Shown piece after piece: positions 11,717 through 20,660 of a stretch of DNA of 64,000 nt. The translations under genes were made by a program, and so were the position numbers. Origin of the DNA: Mycolicibacter sinensis. Its GTDB lineage: Bacteria; Actinomycetota; Actinomycetes; Mycobacteriales; Mycobacteriaceae. The notes under the pieces are model-generated. The model was not told the origin of the DNA, did no database searches, and saw only the letters and a list, made by a program, of their open reading frames with translations. The stretch spans positions 1-64,000 of the forward strand of contig NZ_LZJK01000020.1 of NCBI RefSeq assembly GCF_001667945.1, in the 5' to 3' direction. The first letter of the stretch is position 1; every line of letters begins with the position of its first letter.

Positions 11717-12565
11717 GTGAGCACCCAGCCTCGCGCTGATGACCCCGGGTCCATGCCGGTTTTCAGCATCCTCGTGCCGTCCTTTAATACGGCGCCATTC
11801 GCCGAGACCGCATTTCGCAGCGCGCTCGATCAGATGGGCCCCGACGACGAATTGCTGATCCAAGACGCGGGATCCACCGACGGCACGCAGGAGATCATCG
11901 CCGAGCTCGCACGGGCCGATCCGCGGGTCAAGCCGGTGATCGAACCGGACCGCGGGCAATCCGATGCCCTCAACCGCGCGCTGGCACGCGCTAAACCGTC
12001 CTGGACGATTTGGCTGAACTCCGACGACGTACTCCTTCCTGATGCCCTCGACGGGCTGCGCAAAGCCGTCGTGGAGCACCCCGACGCCGACCTCTTCTAC
12101 GGGGGCAGCTGCATGATCCGTGAGGACGGCACGTCGGTCGATTTCTTCCCCGGGCGCAAGATGGAGTTCGAAAAGCTGCTGCTCCTCGGCCCCACGGCGT
12201 TCTCCGGGTCGATCGTGATGCGCGACAGCACGCTGCGGGAACTGGGCGGCATCGACGAGAGCCTGCACTGCTCGATGGACTTCGAACTGCAGGTCCGGAT
12301 CGCGCAGAGCACTTTGCGCCAAGTCGGCGTGCCGTTCGGGATAGGGGCGCTGCGCTTCCACGACGCAACCAAAGCCGCCAAGATGTGGCCGACGTTCGTC
12401 AAGGAGTCCTACGACATCCGGATGCGTTACGCGCATACCCCGGTCCAGAAGCTGTACGGGTTGGGTGGCGCCGCGTTTCATCTGGCCCAGATACCGGTGT
12501 TCAAACTCCGGCTCAGCCCGACCTACCGAAAACTCCGGCGGCGGCTGTCGGCGCAGCTGCGCTAG
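11717..12565 (+). CDS. Family 2 glycosyltransferase
   Basis: 282 residues from a GTG preceded by GAAGG. The GT-A fold is shown by FSILVPSFNT at the N-terminus, DAGSTDGTQEII and the NSDDVLL metal/nucleotide site near residue 98. No membrane helices are evident, so it should work at the inner face of the membrane, adding a sugar from a nucleotide donor to a lipid-linked acceptor. Donor and acceptor cannot be read from the sequence. It opens the polysaccharide region, 122 bp after tRNA-Gln, and is followed after 16 bp by the flippase gene. Confidence 0.9.
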   Translation: MSTQPRADDPGSMPVFSILVPSFNTAPFAETAFRSALDQMGPDDELLIQDAGSTDGTQEIIAELARADPRVKPVIEPDRGQSDALNRALARAKPSWTIWLNSDDVLLPDALDGLRKAVVEHPDADLFYGGSCMIREDGTSVDFFPGRKMEFEKLLLLGPTAFSGSIVMRDSTLRELGGIDESLHCSMDFELQVRIAQSTLRQVGVPFGIGALRFHDATKAAKMWPTFVKESYDIRMRYAHTPVQKLYGLGGAAFHLAQIPVFKLRLSPTYRKLRRRLSAQLR

Positions 12566-12581
12566 CCCGCACGGGTCGCGG

Positions 12582-13820
12582 ATGGACACCGGACCGGCCA
12601 CCGATCGGCCAGCGCACACGGCGCGCAGCGTGGCGTGGCGCTTCTCATCGCGCATCGTGAGCTCGGTGGGGCTGGGCGCCACCCTGCTCTTGCTCGCGCG
12701 GATCTCGCCAGTGCGTTCCTACGGCGAGTTCATGGTGGCCGGCGCGGTGACCACTATCGCCGGGATCGTGTTCGGGTTCGGCGCACCAGCGCGGGTGTTG
12801 CGGGTGGCGGCCGAACACCAGCCGGGGCAGCAGTGCCAAGGTCTCACACCAGTCAGCCTCATCCGCGCGCTTTACCTCATGCACCTCGGTAGCAACGTCG
12901 CGCTGGTCACGGTGATGCTGGCCGGCGCAGCGCTGCTCAACCACCCCGCCACGGTGGTCGCCGGCATCGTCTGGGGTGCCGGCGACACGTTGCAAACGTA
13001 TGCGCAGAACCACTTCGCCGGCATCGGCAGTCATCGGCTCTCGAGCTGGCTGGTCGCCACCCAGCGCATCGTCCCGTGCGCAGCCGTCGTGGCATACCTG
13101 GTGACGGGCCGATCGGCGAACTACCCGTTGATCGCGGCCGCGTTCGCGATCCCCCTGCTGATCGCGGCGGCCACGCCACTGACCTCGGTGGCGGGCGCCC
13201 GGGGCGACTTCATCGGCGCCACCCGAGGCGCGCTGGGCTGGTGGGGCCTTTCGCTGTCCAACATATTGTTCCAGCTTCAGGTACCGGTCGTGGCCGCCGT
13301 GGCCAGCACCGCCGTTGCCGGCCTCTACGGGGTCGCCACCAAGGTGACCGGCCCGGTGCTACTGCTGCCGGCATCGATGGCGACCGTGGTGATTCCCGAG
13401 CTGTCGCGCCGTCTGCACACCGGGCACGCCTGGGAGCTCTACCACAAGCTCTCACGAGTGTGCCTGGCCTACATGGGCGTCGCCGTGGCGTGCGCGTGGC
13501 CGGTCGGCATCATCGTGACACACATCGCCGGCCGGGCCTACGCTGCGGCACTTCCGTTGGTGGCCGGAATGGTCGCCGCGGCAGGCCTTTCCGCGTACTC
13601 ACAGTCGTTCGCGGCAATGCTGGTGGCCGCGGGTTACCCCAATCAGGCAACCGCCTGCATCGCAGGGGGAAACGGCGTGGCGTTGGCTCTTCTGGCCGCC
13701 CTGGCGGCATGGGGACCCATCGAGTCGCTGGCCATAGTGCAACCGCTGGCCGAACTGGTGGTGCTACCCGGATTGATGCTGGCGGTGCGACGTCTTCGCG
13801 CTGCTAATGTGGTGCCATGA
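12582..13820 (+). CDS. Polysaccharide flippase, Wzx/MOP-type
   Basis: 412 residues from the ATG giving MDTGPATDRPAH; an earlier in-frame start would overlap the upstream gene. About 12 hydrophobic segments cover nearly the whole length, the pattern of the MOP exporter superfamily (Wzx, RfbX). There is a basic N-terminal tail. Wzx proteins flip lipid-linked repeat units from the inner to the outer face of the membrane. Presence of a Wzy-like and two Wzz-like proteins within 5 kb supports this over other MOP families. The stop overlaps the start of the next gene by 4 bp (ATGCCATGA region). Confidence 0.85.
   Translation: MDTGPATDRPAHTARSVAWRFSSRIVSSVGLGATLLLLARISPVRSYGEFMVAGAVTTIAGIVFGFGAPARVLRVAAEHQPGQQCQGLTPVSLIRALYLMHLGSNVALVTVMLAGAALLNHPATVVAGIVWGAGDTLQTYAQNHFAGIGSHRLSSWLVATQRIVPCAAVVAYLVTGRSANYPLIAAAFAIPLLIAAATPLTSVAGARGDFIGATRGALGWWGLSLSNILFQLQVPVVAAVASTAVAGLYGVATKVTGPVLLLPASMATVVIPELSRRLHTGHAWELYHKLSRVCLAYMGVAVACAWPVGIIVTHIAGRAYAAALPLVAGMVAAAGLSAYSQSFAAMLVAAGYPNQATACIAGGNGVALALLAALAAWGPIESLAIVQPLAELVVLPGLMLAVRRLRAANVVP
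13805..13810 (+). promoter_or_regulatory. Possible -10 element (TAATGT) for a leaderless SGNH gene transcript
   Basis: TAATGT fits the mycobacterial TANNNT -10 consensus and ends 6 bases before the ATG of the SGNH gene, the spacing expected if transcription starts at the initiation codon. It lies inside the end of the flippase gene. No clear -35 is seen, which is common. Hexamers of this kind occur by chance, so confidence is low. Confidence 0.3.
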
Positions 13821-14572
13821 CGCGGTCCGTGTCGGTACGGTCGGCGCTGTGTTTCTCAGCCGCTGTTCTGACCGCCGCGTGCGCCGGCCAAACCGCGCCG
13901 CGGCAGCAGCCGCAGGTGGCAGCGCCGTCGCCGCCCGCCGAAACACCATCGCGCACTGAGGCTGAGGCCCTGCAGGCTGTGGTGGTCGGCGACGAATTCG
14001 CTTCCGGCACCATCTCGGGCGGGTTCGGCAGCAAGAACTGGACTGCCGACCTGCAACGGCGGGCCGGGCGGTCCGGAATCGATGTGTATGTCCGCAACTT
14101 CAGCCGCGGCGGCGCCGGATACACCGCCACCAATCCGGACTCCCCCACGTTCGGCGAGCAGGTGGCTCGGGGCGTCAACCCCGATACCAACTTGGTGCTG
14201 CTGGCGGGCGGAACCAACGATGTCGACTCGCTGCCGTCCTTGCACGATGCCGCCGTCGGCACCCTCGACCAGGTGAAGGCCATTGCGCCCCGGGCGGGCA
14301 TGCTGGTAGTCGGGCCGAGCTGGTATCGGCGCGAGCCCCCCGACAGTGCGATCCTGGCTGCCCGCAACATCATTCGTGACGCCGCCGACGAAGCCGGTGC
14401 CCCATTCATCGACCCGATCGCCGATGGCTGGTTCGCCGGGCGCGACGACCTGGTGTCGCCTGATCATCTTCAGCTCAACCACGCCGGCCAGCAGGTCGTC
14501 GCCGATCGTCTCGCCCCGCCGGTGATCGCCGCGTTGCGTCAACAACATCCGGCGCCAGGGCGCTCCCGGTGA
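13817..14572 (+). CDS. SGNH/GDSL-fold lipoprotein with degenerate catalytic residues
   Basis: 251 residues. A signal peptide ends in a lipobox-like LTAAC (Cys22), so the protein is probably anchored on the outer face of the membrane. The SGNH blocks can be placed, but block I reads VVGDEFASG with Glu where the nucleophile Ser of GDS should be. Block III GGTND is intact. Block V reads DHLQLNHAG, with Gln where the family has the catalytic His of DxxH. The fold therefore seems kept while hydrolase residues are lost. It may bind glycan or act by another chemistry. It overlaps the flippase gene and faces the glycoside hydrolase gene. Confidence 0.78.
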   Translation: MTRSVSVRSALCFSAAVLTAACAGQTAPRQQPQVAAPSPPAETPSRTEAEALQAVVVGDEFASGTISGGFGSKNWTADLQRRAGRSGIDVYVRNFSRGGAGYTATNPDSPTFGEQVARGVNPDTNLVLLAGGTNDVDSLPSLHDAAVGTLDQVKAIAPRAGMLVVGPSWYRREPPDSAILAARNIIRDAADEAGAPFIDPIADGWFAGRDDLVSPDHLQLNHAGQQVVADRLAPPVIAALRQQHPAPGRSR

Positions 14573-14596
14573 GGCCGGAGCTGGCAGCGGCCCCGG

Positions 14597-15643
14597 TCAG
14601 GACTGCACCAACATTTTGATCGCGTCGACGGCGGGCTTGGGTGCGTAGTCGACCGCGTAGAGGCCGAAGTTGAAGTCCGCGTTCGCGGTATCGGGGCTCA
14701 GGTCGCGGCTGGTGAACAAGAACGGCGGCCCCAGATAGTCAAGGGGGCTCGCCCATTGCAAGAAATCCACCAGGATCTCGGCTTGGCGTTCACCGGAAAC
14801 CGCAAACTGCGACGTGCCGGTGGCTTGGCCATACTCAGTGACCCAGATCTTCTTGCGGTCGTCGCCGTGCGCGGCCATCAGCTGATGCACCTGCGCCACG
14901 GCGTCACCTCGATGCAGCGGGTCCTCGGTGATCGAATACGGATAGGTATAGGGGTGCAGGGCGACGGCGTCCAGCGTGGCGCCTGCCCCGGCGGCGTAGA
15001 GCTGGCGGACGAAATCCACCGAGTCGATCCCGCTGATCGTCGATGACAACCCGCCGGACATCACGATCGACTGTGGCGCGGCGGCGTGGATGTTCACATA
15101 GGCCTGCCGCAACAGGGCGGCGTAGCGGCCGACGTCGACCGGCGTGAAGAACTCCGGCGCGTTGGGCTCGTTCCAGATCTCCCAGGCACCCACCGCGGAC
15201 TTGTACCGATCAGCGATGAGACGGGTGATCTCGCCGAAGGCCGCCGGATCCGCCGGCGGACTGCCGACCGCGTTGGGATCGGCGCCCGGCGCCTGTGCCC
15301 ACACCGGCGCCGGACCGGATATGCACAGCAAAATGCTGAGTCCGGCCTCGCGGGCGGCCTGCACCGCGTTGTCGCCGGTCGACCAGTCGTAATTGCCAAT
15401 CGAGGGCTCAATTTTGTGCCACTGCACCATAATTCGGATCCAGCCCGCACCAGCGATGCGGATCGCGTGTGCCTCGTCGAGGTAACCCTGCGGGGAATCG
15501 CTCCACATGGTGGCAACGCTGGCCACCCCGAAAGGCACCACAGCCGCACGCACCCGCTGGGAAAGCGGCAACTCCGACGCGAACAGCATCAAGGTCAACA
15601 CCACCGGCGCCACCGCGATGAGCAGCCGACGACTCGCGTTCAT
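14597..15643 (-). CDS. Secreted glycoside hydrolase, clan A (GH39/GH5-like)
   Basis: 348 residues from the ATG giving MNASRRLL. A hydrophobic signal or anchor segment (LLIAVAPVVLTLMLFA) is followed by a (beta/alpha)8 glycosidase. The acid/base is likely Glu159 in WEIWNEPN and the nucleophile Glu270 in WVTEYGQ, the clan-A arrangement. Enzymes of this type in exopolysaccharide loci, such as PslG in Pseudomonas, trim or free nascent polymer. The start overlaps the Wzz-like stop by one base (TGATG), so the two are made together. Substrate is unknown; a cellulase-type label would be too specific. Confidence 0.86.
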   Translation of the reverse strand: MNASRRLLIAVAPVVLTLMLFASELPLSQRVRAAVVPFGVASVATMWSDSPQGYLDEAHAIRIAGAGWIRIMVQWHKIEPSIGNYDWSTGDNAVQAAREAGLSILLCISGPAPVWAQAPGADPNAVGSPPADPAAFGEITRLIADRYKSAVGAWEIWNEPNAPEFFTPVDVGRYAALLRQAYVNIHAAAPQSIVMSGGLSSTISGIDSVDFVRQLYAAGAGATLDAVALHPYTYPYSITEDPLHRGDAVAQVHQLMAAHGDDRKKIWVTEYGQATGTSQFAVSGERQAEILVDFLQWASPLDYLGPPFLFTSRDLSPDTANADFNFGLYAVDYAPKPAVDAIKMLVQS

Positions 15644-16266
15644 CAGCTGCGCGGCTGGACGAGCTCTCCGCGCGCGGCACGGAGATCCGGGAGTAAACGG
15701 CGCTTGACGGCCAACGCCACCGCGAGGCCGACGATCAACCCGGCGATGGCGCCGACGGCGACCCATACCGGGTTGAGCTTCGCCTGCAATGTGGCAGCAG
15801 ACGCGGCCGCGCGCTGCACCACCGTCACGCCGACCGGTGGCGGGCCACCGCCGAGCGGACGTTCCAGCTCGTTGATCGTCGCGATCAGTTCGTCGGCCAC
15901 CGCGTTAGCCAGCGTGGCGGCCGAGCCGGAATCGGTGTCATCGACGCCGATGTCCAAGATGATGGTGGCAGGCGGCACGTCGACATGCAGATGCTGCTCC
16001 AATACGACCGGGTTGGTGTTCACCCCGGCCCGGCGAACCGCATTGGAGAGGACCTTCGGATCCGATGCCAGCACCTTGTAGGTCAGCACACGTTGCTGGC
16101 CGGCCAGCGTCGCCTGGTACACGTCGCTGACGTCGACCGCGTTGGTGGTGACGAACAGCCGGGTGGTTGCACGGTATTCATTGGCGCCCGTCCAGCTGTA
16201 CAGGGCGCCGGCGCCGGCGCCAACAATCGTTGCCGCAATCAGCAGGACCATATACGGCCTGAGCAC
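15643..16266 (-). CDS. Wzz-type chain-length determinant protein (no kinase domain)
   Basis: 207 residues with a membrane helix near each end (YMVLLIAATIVGAGAGALYSW and WVAVGAIAGLIVGLAVALAV) and an extracytoplasmic domain between them, the layout of polysaccharide co-polymerases. The cytoplasmic tail is short and basic, with no Walker motifs or tyrosine cluster. Such proteins set polymer length with Wzy. It is coupled to the downstream glycoside hydrolase gene and divergent from a second Wzz-like gene, with about 113 bp between starts. Confidence 0.82.
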   Translation of the reverse strand: MLRPYMVLLIAATIVGAGAGALYSWTGANEYRATTRLFVTTNAVDVSDVYQATLAGQQRVLTYKVLASDPKVLSNAVRRAGVNTNPVVLEQHLHVDVPPATIILDIGVDDTDSGSAATLANAVADELIATINELERPLGGGPPPVGVTVVQRAAASAATLQAKLNPVWVAVGAIAGLIVGLAVALAVKRRLLPDLRAARGELVQPRS

Positions 16267-16379
16267 AGCCTCTAATCCTACCCACCCGAGACCGTCACCA
16301 GTCGAGTTTTCTGTTCACAAGGGTGGCTTGGCGGCGCACAATAACAAGATCTCAACACCACGTCGAAGGCAGGTGGGGT

Positions 16380-17585
16380 GTGCAGCGCAGCGTCTTCGGC
16401 CGAGTCCTCCTGGACAGCAGACGCGCAGTCGCCGTCGCCCTCGTGCTCGGTGCCCTGGCCGGGCTGGCGTATTCGCTGCGCCAGCAGCCGGTCTACACCA
16501 CAACCGCCCGCGTCATCGTGGTGGCCGATCCCGACCAGAGACCCTTCGGTGATCTCGCCGCACTCTTTCTTTCCCAACGGCGCGCGCGTGACCACCTGTC
16601 CCTACTGACCAGCCCGGCCCTGCTGCAGCGGGCGGTCGTCGTTTATGGCCTGCCCACCACCGCAGAATCTCTCAAGGACAATCTGACGATCACGTCGCCG
16701 CGGGATACCGCGCTGATCGATATCACGGTCACCGCCCCCACCAGCCAGCTCGCCACCGACTACGTCAACGCCATCGCGCAGGAGTTCGTCACGGCAGCTT
16801 CGGAATTGGAAAAGCAGGGGGCCGTTCATGTCCGAGTCGTCGACACCGCCGCCGTCCCGCCGTACCGCTCACGTCCGCGAACGGCCAAGAACATGGTCAA
16901 CGCCGCGCTGGCGCTGGCGTGGGTGGCGGTCGTAACGAGTTTCTACCGCGCACGGCGCAACCCCAAACTGGGTTGCCTGCCCGGCATCCGCACTGTTGGC
17001 GGCGTGCCGGTGATCGGAGCTATCACGGTCGGCGGCCGCGCCCGCCTGGCGGGGCGGCGGTCCAGGCGTCAGCAGGCAGCCCAGCTCAGCCAGGGGGTGG
17101 ATCGCATCGCCGAGCGGCTGGTCGCGGCGGGAACGTCCGTGGAGCTCGATCTCCCGGAGCACGAAGCCACCCGTCCGCTGCCGGCACGTCCAGCACTGCG
17201 ATACCTGCGGGCTTGCTTCGGCGACGCTGAGGGCTGGCTCATCGTCGCCGTGAGTCGAGAACCGGACATCGGCAAATACCAGCACAGCCGCTGGGAGGTG
17301 CTGCTGAGTGATTTGCTGGCCCTCCGGATCAGCGAATCACGGTTGGCGGCGCACGCGGCGATGTCGTTGGCTGCGGTGGGCACCGCAGCGCGCCCGATGC
17401 ACGTCGGCATGATCTCGGCGGAATCGCGATGGGACGAAGCACGGCGATTCGCCGACGAACTCAATGAGAACGGCCGACAGGCGGTCTTGGTGATCGTCCA
17501 CGGGGTGAAGGTCATCGAACGCATGAGCGCCGACGGCCAGAGCGTGGATAGTGCGCCCATCAGGTCACGGTCGACGGTGGGATGA
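16380..17585 (+). CDS. Wzz-like protein with a cytoplasmic domain lacking Walker motifs
   Basis: 401 residues from a GTG preceded by AGGCAGGTGGG. The first helix is AVAVALVLGALAGLAYSL, then an extracytoplasmic Wzz domain with VYTTTARVIVV, and a second helix near NAALALAWVAVVTSFY. The C-terminal cytoplasmic part of about 200 residues sits where BY-kinases of the CapB/Wzc type have their ATPase, but no Walker A or B motif nor Tyr-rich tail is visible. It may be a degenerate kinase or a docking domain. It is divergent from the shorter Wzz gene and precedes the Wzy-like gene by 12 bp. Longer starts are possible. Confidence 0.78.
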   Translation: MQRSVFGRVLLDSRRAVAVALVLGALAGLAYSLRQQPVYTTTARVIVVADPDQRPFGDLAALFLSQRRARDHLSLLTSPALLQRAVVVYGLPTTAESLKDNLTITSPRDTALIDITVTAPTSQLATDYVNAIAQEFVTAASELEKQGAVHVRVVDTAAVPPYRSRPRTAKNMVNAALALAWVAVVTSFYRARRNPKLGCLPGIRTVGGVPVIGAITVGGRARLAGRRSRRQQAAQLSQGVDRIAERLVAAGTSVELDLPEHEATRPLPARPALRYLRACFGDAEGWLIVAVSREPDIGKYQHSRWEVLLSDLLALRISESRLAAHAAMSLAAVGTAARPMHVGMISAESRWDEARRFADELNENGRQAVLVIVHGVKVIERMSADGQSVDSAPIRSRSTVG

Positions 17586-17597
17586 CAAGGCGACGCG

Positions 17598-18869
17598 ATG
17601 ACGCTCCTGATTCTTCTGGCCGCAACAGCGGCGATCTGGATGGCGGTCGGCGACCCGCGCGTCCTACTGCGAGGCGAAGATCGGTTCACCGTCGCGTGGG
17701 TGTTCCTCGTCGCTGCCTGGCCCTTCATCACCGTTTATGTTGTGGGCCCGCTGATTTGGGCGTCACCCGACCAGGCCGGTCGACTCTTTCCGGCGCTGCA
17801 GTACACACCGGGGGCGATCTGCTCCGTGGTGGGGGTGGTGCGCGGGCTGCGTGATTCGCGCACCCAAGTCAGCCTGCCCGCAGTGCTCACCGGCACCACA
17901 CTGCTGTTCGCGGCCGTTTCGGTGTGGTTCTCGGGGCGGGTACAGGTGCTCAATTTCCTGATGGCCGGAGCGCTGTTCATGGGCGTCGTCCTCAAACGCG
18001 GCGTGACGCCGGTGCGCACGCTGAGCGTGGCCGCCCTGGTGTCGCTGTCCACGATGTCGGCCGCCGTCACCTTCGCCGTTGTCGTCAACCCCGGGCGCGT
18101 CTTGACCCATTGCCGCCTCGACAAGTGCGGCGTCGTCACTCAGGTGCTGACGTCATCGTTGTCCGCGAACGGCAATGTGCTGGGGATAGCGACGGTGCTG
18201 CTCATCCCGTTCGCGTGCGCGAGCCTGACGCTGCGGCGCTGCTTGGTGCTGCTGACCGGCGTCGGGGCCTTTCAACTGCTGACCATGAGCAGGACCGCGA
18301 TCTTCGCGCTCATGACGGCCTCCGTCGCGCTGCTGCTCATCAAGTCGAGGCAGAGCTTGCGGTGGCAGCTTGCGGTGGCGTCCACCGCCCTGGCCGTCGG
18401 GTTCTGCGCATCGTTCTTTCCGCTCGTGGTCAACTTCAGCGGCTCGTCGTACGCCGAACGCGGCTACGTCTGGCAGGCGGGGCGCGAGGCGATCGGGCAG
18501 GCACCGCTCTTCGGTCATGGACCCAGCTACTGGTGGCTGATCGCCCAGAATGCACTTTTTGACGTCAACTATTCGCCGCACAACGGGTGGTACGACATCG
18601 TGATCTCGGTGGGCGCCTGGGGAGTGCTGGTCATCGTCGTCGGCGTGATCGTGCAGCTTGCTACGACGGCGAGTGCCGCGCTGCCGTACCTTTTCACCTA
18701 TTACGCGTGTGTCTTGTCGATCAACGTGTTCGAATCTGTCTACGTTCCATACTTTTTGGGCATTATGCCGATTGCGGCGCTACTTCCGTTGATGCTCTAC
18801 GAATCCAAGCCGGCCGCCGATCGAGAACGCGAAGCCGCCCTGACGGACGCGTTCGACCATCAGACGTGA
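17598..18869 (+). CDS. O-antigen ligase/polymerase-like membrane protein (Wzy-type)
   Basis: 423 residues with about 10-12 membrane helices. The Wzy_C/O-antigen ligase pattern is present: an Arg in MSRTAIFA, then a periplasmic loop with RGYVWQAG, FGHGPSYWW and PHNGWYDI (His328-Asn329), the usual HN site of this superfamily. Wzy would join lipid-linked repeat units outside the membrane. WaaL-like ligases share the fold; adjacency to Wzx and Wzz genes favours polymerase. It follows the larger Wzz gene after 12 bp, likely one transcript. Confidence 0.83.
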   Translation: MTLLILLAATAAIWMAVGDPRVLLRGEDRFTVAWVFLVAAWPFITVYVVGPLIWASPDQAGRLFPALQYTPGAICSVVGVVRGLRDSRTQVSLPAVLTGTTLLFAAVSVWFSGRVQVLNFLMAGALFMGVVLKRGVTPVRTLSVAALVSLSTMSAAVTFAVVVNPGRVLTHCRLDKCGVVTQVLTSSLSANGNVLGIATVLLIPFACASLTLRRCLVLLTGVGAFQLLTMSRTAIFALMTASVALLLIKSRQSLRWQLAVASTALAVGFCASFFPLVVNFSGSSYAERGYVWQAGREAIGQAPLFGHGPSYWWLIAQNALFDVNYSPHNGWYDIVISVGAWGVLVIVVGVIVQLATTASAALPYLFTYYACVLSINVFESVYVPYFLGIMPIAALLPLMLYESKPAADREREAALTDAFDHQT

Positions 18870-19010
18870 CGGCGCTTAGAGTAGCGCCCGAGCTGAATTA
18901 GAGCAGTCCACCACGCTTGTGGTGCGGGTAGCGGCGCTCAACAATTTCCGGATGGTACGCATACCCGCGACGGCACCCCTGGCGATGCCGCGCAGCCACG
19001 CTGCGGCGCC

Positions 19011-20324
19011 ATGAACGCACCACAGCTGCCCCGCTCGTCCGCGCCTGCGCCGAGTCCGAGGAGGGCCTCCGGCCCCCGGTGGTCAAGCACCGCAAGGCAT
19101 GTAGGTTTGATCGCCGCAGTTCTTGTCTTCGTGGCTCTGTACGCAACCGGCTGCGGCAACAGCAACACGCAGGTCCACACCGAGAAAATCAGCAAGTCCA
19201 CGTTCAAAGGCACGTGGCCGCTGATCCCGGACTCCGGAGTCCTGGCATGCGAGAGCGGTGCCGTCACCTTCACCTCCACCGCCACCCACGACACCTACGC
19301 GGTGAACGCGCTTGCCGCCAAAGCTGCAGGTAAGAACTGGCAGCCGAATCCCGAGCATGTCTGGTTGACCTCGGCCGGTGGACGCCCCGGCACTCGTGCC
19401 GCGCTGCGAGCATCGATGTCCGACTTCATCAACGAGGGGCTCCGGTTGTGCGGGCCGCCGTGGGACACCTCGGCAGCAACCGACCAGCCCGAACCGGAGC
19501 CGCCGTCGGCCGCGGTCGCCTCCAAGGCCGCCGCCGTGCAGCCTGGCCGTGAGACGACGCAGGTCGAATTACCGTTCACCGACCTGAACAGCCCAGGCGG
19601 TCTGGCGGTGGACAAGACCGGCAACGTCTACGTCACCGACAGCGGTAACGCCCGGGTGCTGAAACTGCCGGTGGGGTCGAATAGCCAAGTCACCCTACCG
19701 TTCACCGGCTTGCTCAATCCGGACAGCGTGGCGGTGGACACCGCCGGCAACGTCTACGTCACCGACTACGGAAACAACTCGGTGCTGAAGCTGCGGGCCG
19801 GGACGGCCACCCAGACCAAGCTGCCGTTCACCGGGCTGAAAGCTCCCACCGGGATCGCCGTGGACACGGCCGGCAGGGTCTACGTCACCGACTACGGCAA
19901 CCATCGGGCGCTGAGCCTGGCGGCCGGTTCGAAGGCGCCGGTCGAACTGAAGCTGCCGTTCATCGGGCTGAAAGCTCCCACCGGCATCACAGTGGACTAC
20001 GCCGGCAACATCTATGTCACTGGTTACGGCGCCGCCCAGGTGCTGAAACTGCCGGCCGGATCGCATACCCCGGTTGCGCTGCCGTTCACCGGCTTCACCG
20101 GCCCGCACCCACCCAACGGCGTAGCGGTCGATTCCGCGGGTGACGTCTACGTGGTCGACGGTCTTCACCAGCGCGTGGTCGAGCTTCCAGCCAAGTCGAC
20201 CCGCCAGGTGGAGCGGGTGTTCGGCACCGCCGCCGGCAATTCCCGCGGTGGCGTGGCGGTCGATACCGCCGGCAACGTTTACGTCGCCGACCACTATCGG
20301 GTGCTCAAACTACCGGCGCGGTAA
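19011..20324 (+). CDS. Membrane-anchored NHL-repeat beta-propeller protein (PknD sensor-like)
   Basis: 437 residues. A basic cytoplasmic tail leads to a hydrophobic segment (VGLIAAVLVFVALYATGC) that could be a membrane anchor or poor lipobox. Next is a small domain with ACESGAVTF and TYAVN, like DUF2511 (about 65-140), and an Ala/Pro linker. Six NHL repeats then follow (about 185-437), each with forms of GVAVDTAGNVYVTDYG. They should close into a six-bladed propeller like the extracellular sensor of PknD. There is no kinase domain. It may bind polysaccharide or protein at the surface. The 3' end overlaps the convergent small membrane gene by 15 bp. Confidence 0.82.
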   Translation: MNAPQLPRSSAPAPSPRRASGPRWSSTARHVGLIAAVLVFVALYATGCGNSNTQVHTEKISKSTFKGTWPLIPDSGVLACESGAVTFTSTATHDTYAVNALAAKAAGKNWQPNPEHVWLTSAGGRPGTRAALRASMSDFINEGLRLCGPPWDTSAATDQPEPEPPSAAVASKAAAVQPGRETTQVELPFTDLNSPGGLAVDKTGNVYVTDSGNARVLKLPVGSNSQVTLPFTGLLNPDSVAVDTAGNVYVTDYGNNSVLKLRAGTATQTKLPFTGLKAPTGIAVDTAGRVYVTDYGNHRALSLAAGSKAPVELKLPFIGLKAPTGITVDYAGNIYVTGYGAAQVLKLPAGSHTPVALPFTGFTGPHPPNGVAVDSAGDVYVVDGLHQRVVELPAKSTRQVERVFGTAAGNSRGGVAVDTAGNVYVADHYRVLKLPAR

Positions 20325-20657
20325 ACGTGGGGCCGCGGCCTGTTCGGTGGCGGACCGATCGCGGCGCGCGACTCGGCGGATCCTGATCGCCTGACCGAGT
20401 GCGAGAACCACTGCCACGCAAGACAACAAGTTCGACATTGTTATCCCCGTCGTGCTGCTGATCGCCAGCAGGACATCGCCTTCCAGGGCCGCGTCGGCGA
20501 GTGGCCAAATCAACGCAAACACCAAGACCGCCAGTATCGACCAGCGATCCGGCTTAGCGGCGCACCACGCCATGGACGAGAAGAGCGCATTCATTGCCAC
20601 GATGCTGTAGAACAGCTGCTGGTCGTTGGAGAAGAGCGAAGCGACGGCAGCAGACAT
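20310..20657 (-). CDS. Small membrane protein, unknown function, last gene of block A
   Basis: 115 residues with about three hydrophobic helices (WSILAVLVFALIWPLADAAL and ITMSNLLSCVAVVLALGQAI are clear) and a basic, Ala-rich cytoplasmic tail. I do not recognise the family. Its ATG is 3 bp past the hddC stop and uses GAAGGATGAGCC, overlapping that stop, as its ribosome-binding region, so it is probably coupled to the heptose genes. It overlaps the end of the NHL gene on the other strand. A role in membrane-linked sugar handling is only a guess from context. Confidence 0.65.
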   Translation of the reverse strand: MSAAVASLFSNDQQLFYSIVAMNALFSSMAWCAAKPDRWSILAVLVFALIWPLADAALEGDVLLAISSTTGITMSNLLSCVAVVLALGQAIRIRRVARRDRSATEQAAAPRLPRR

Positions 20658-20660
20658 GGC

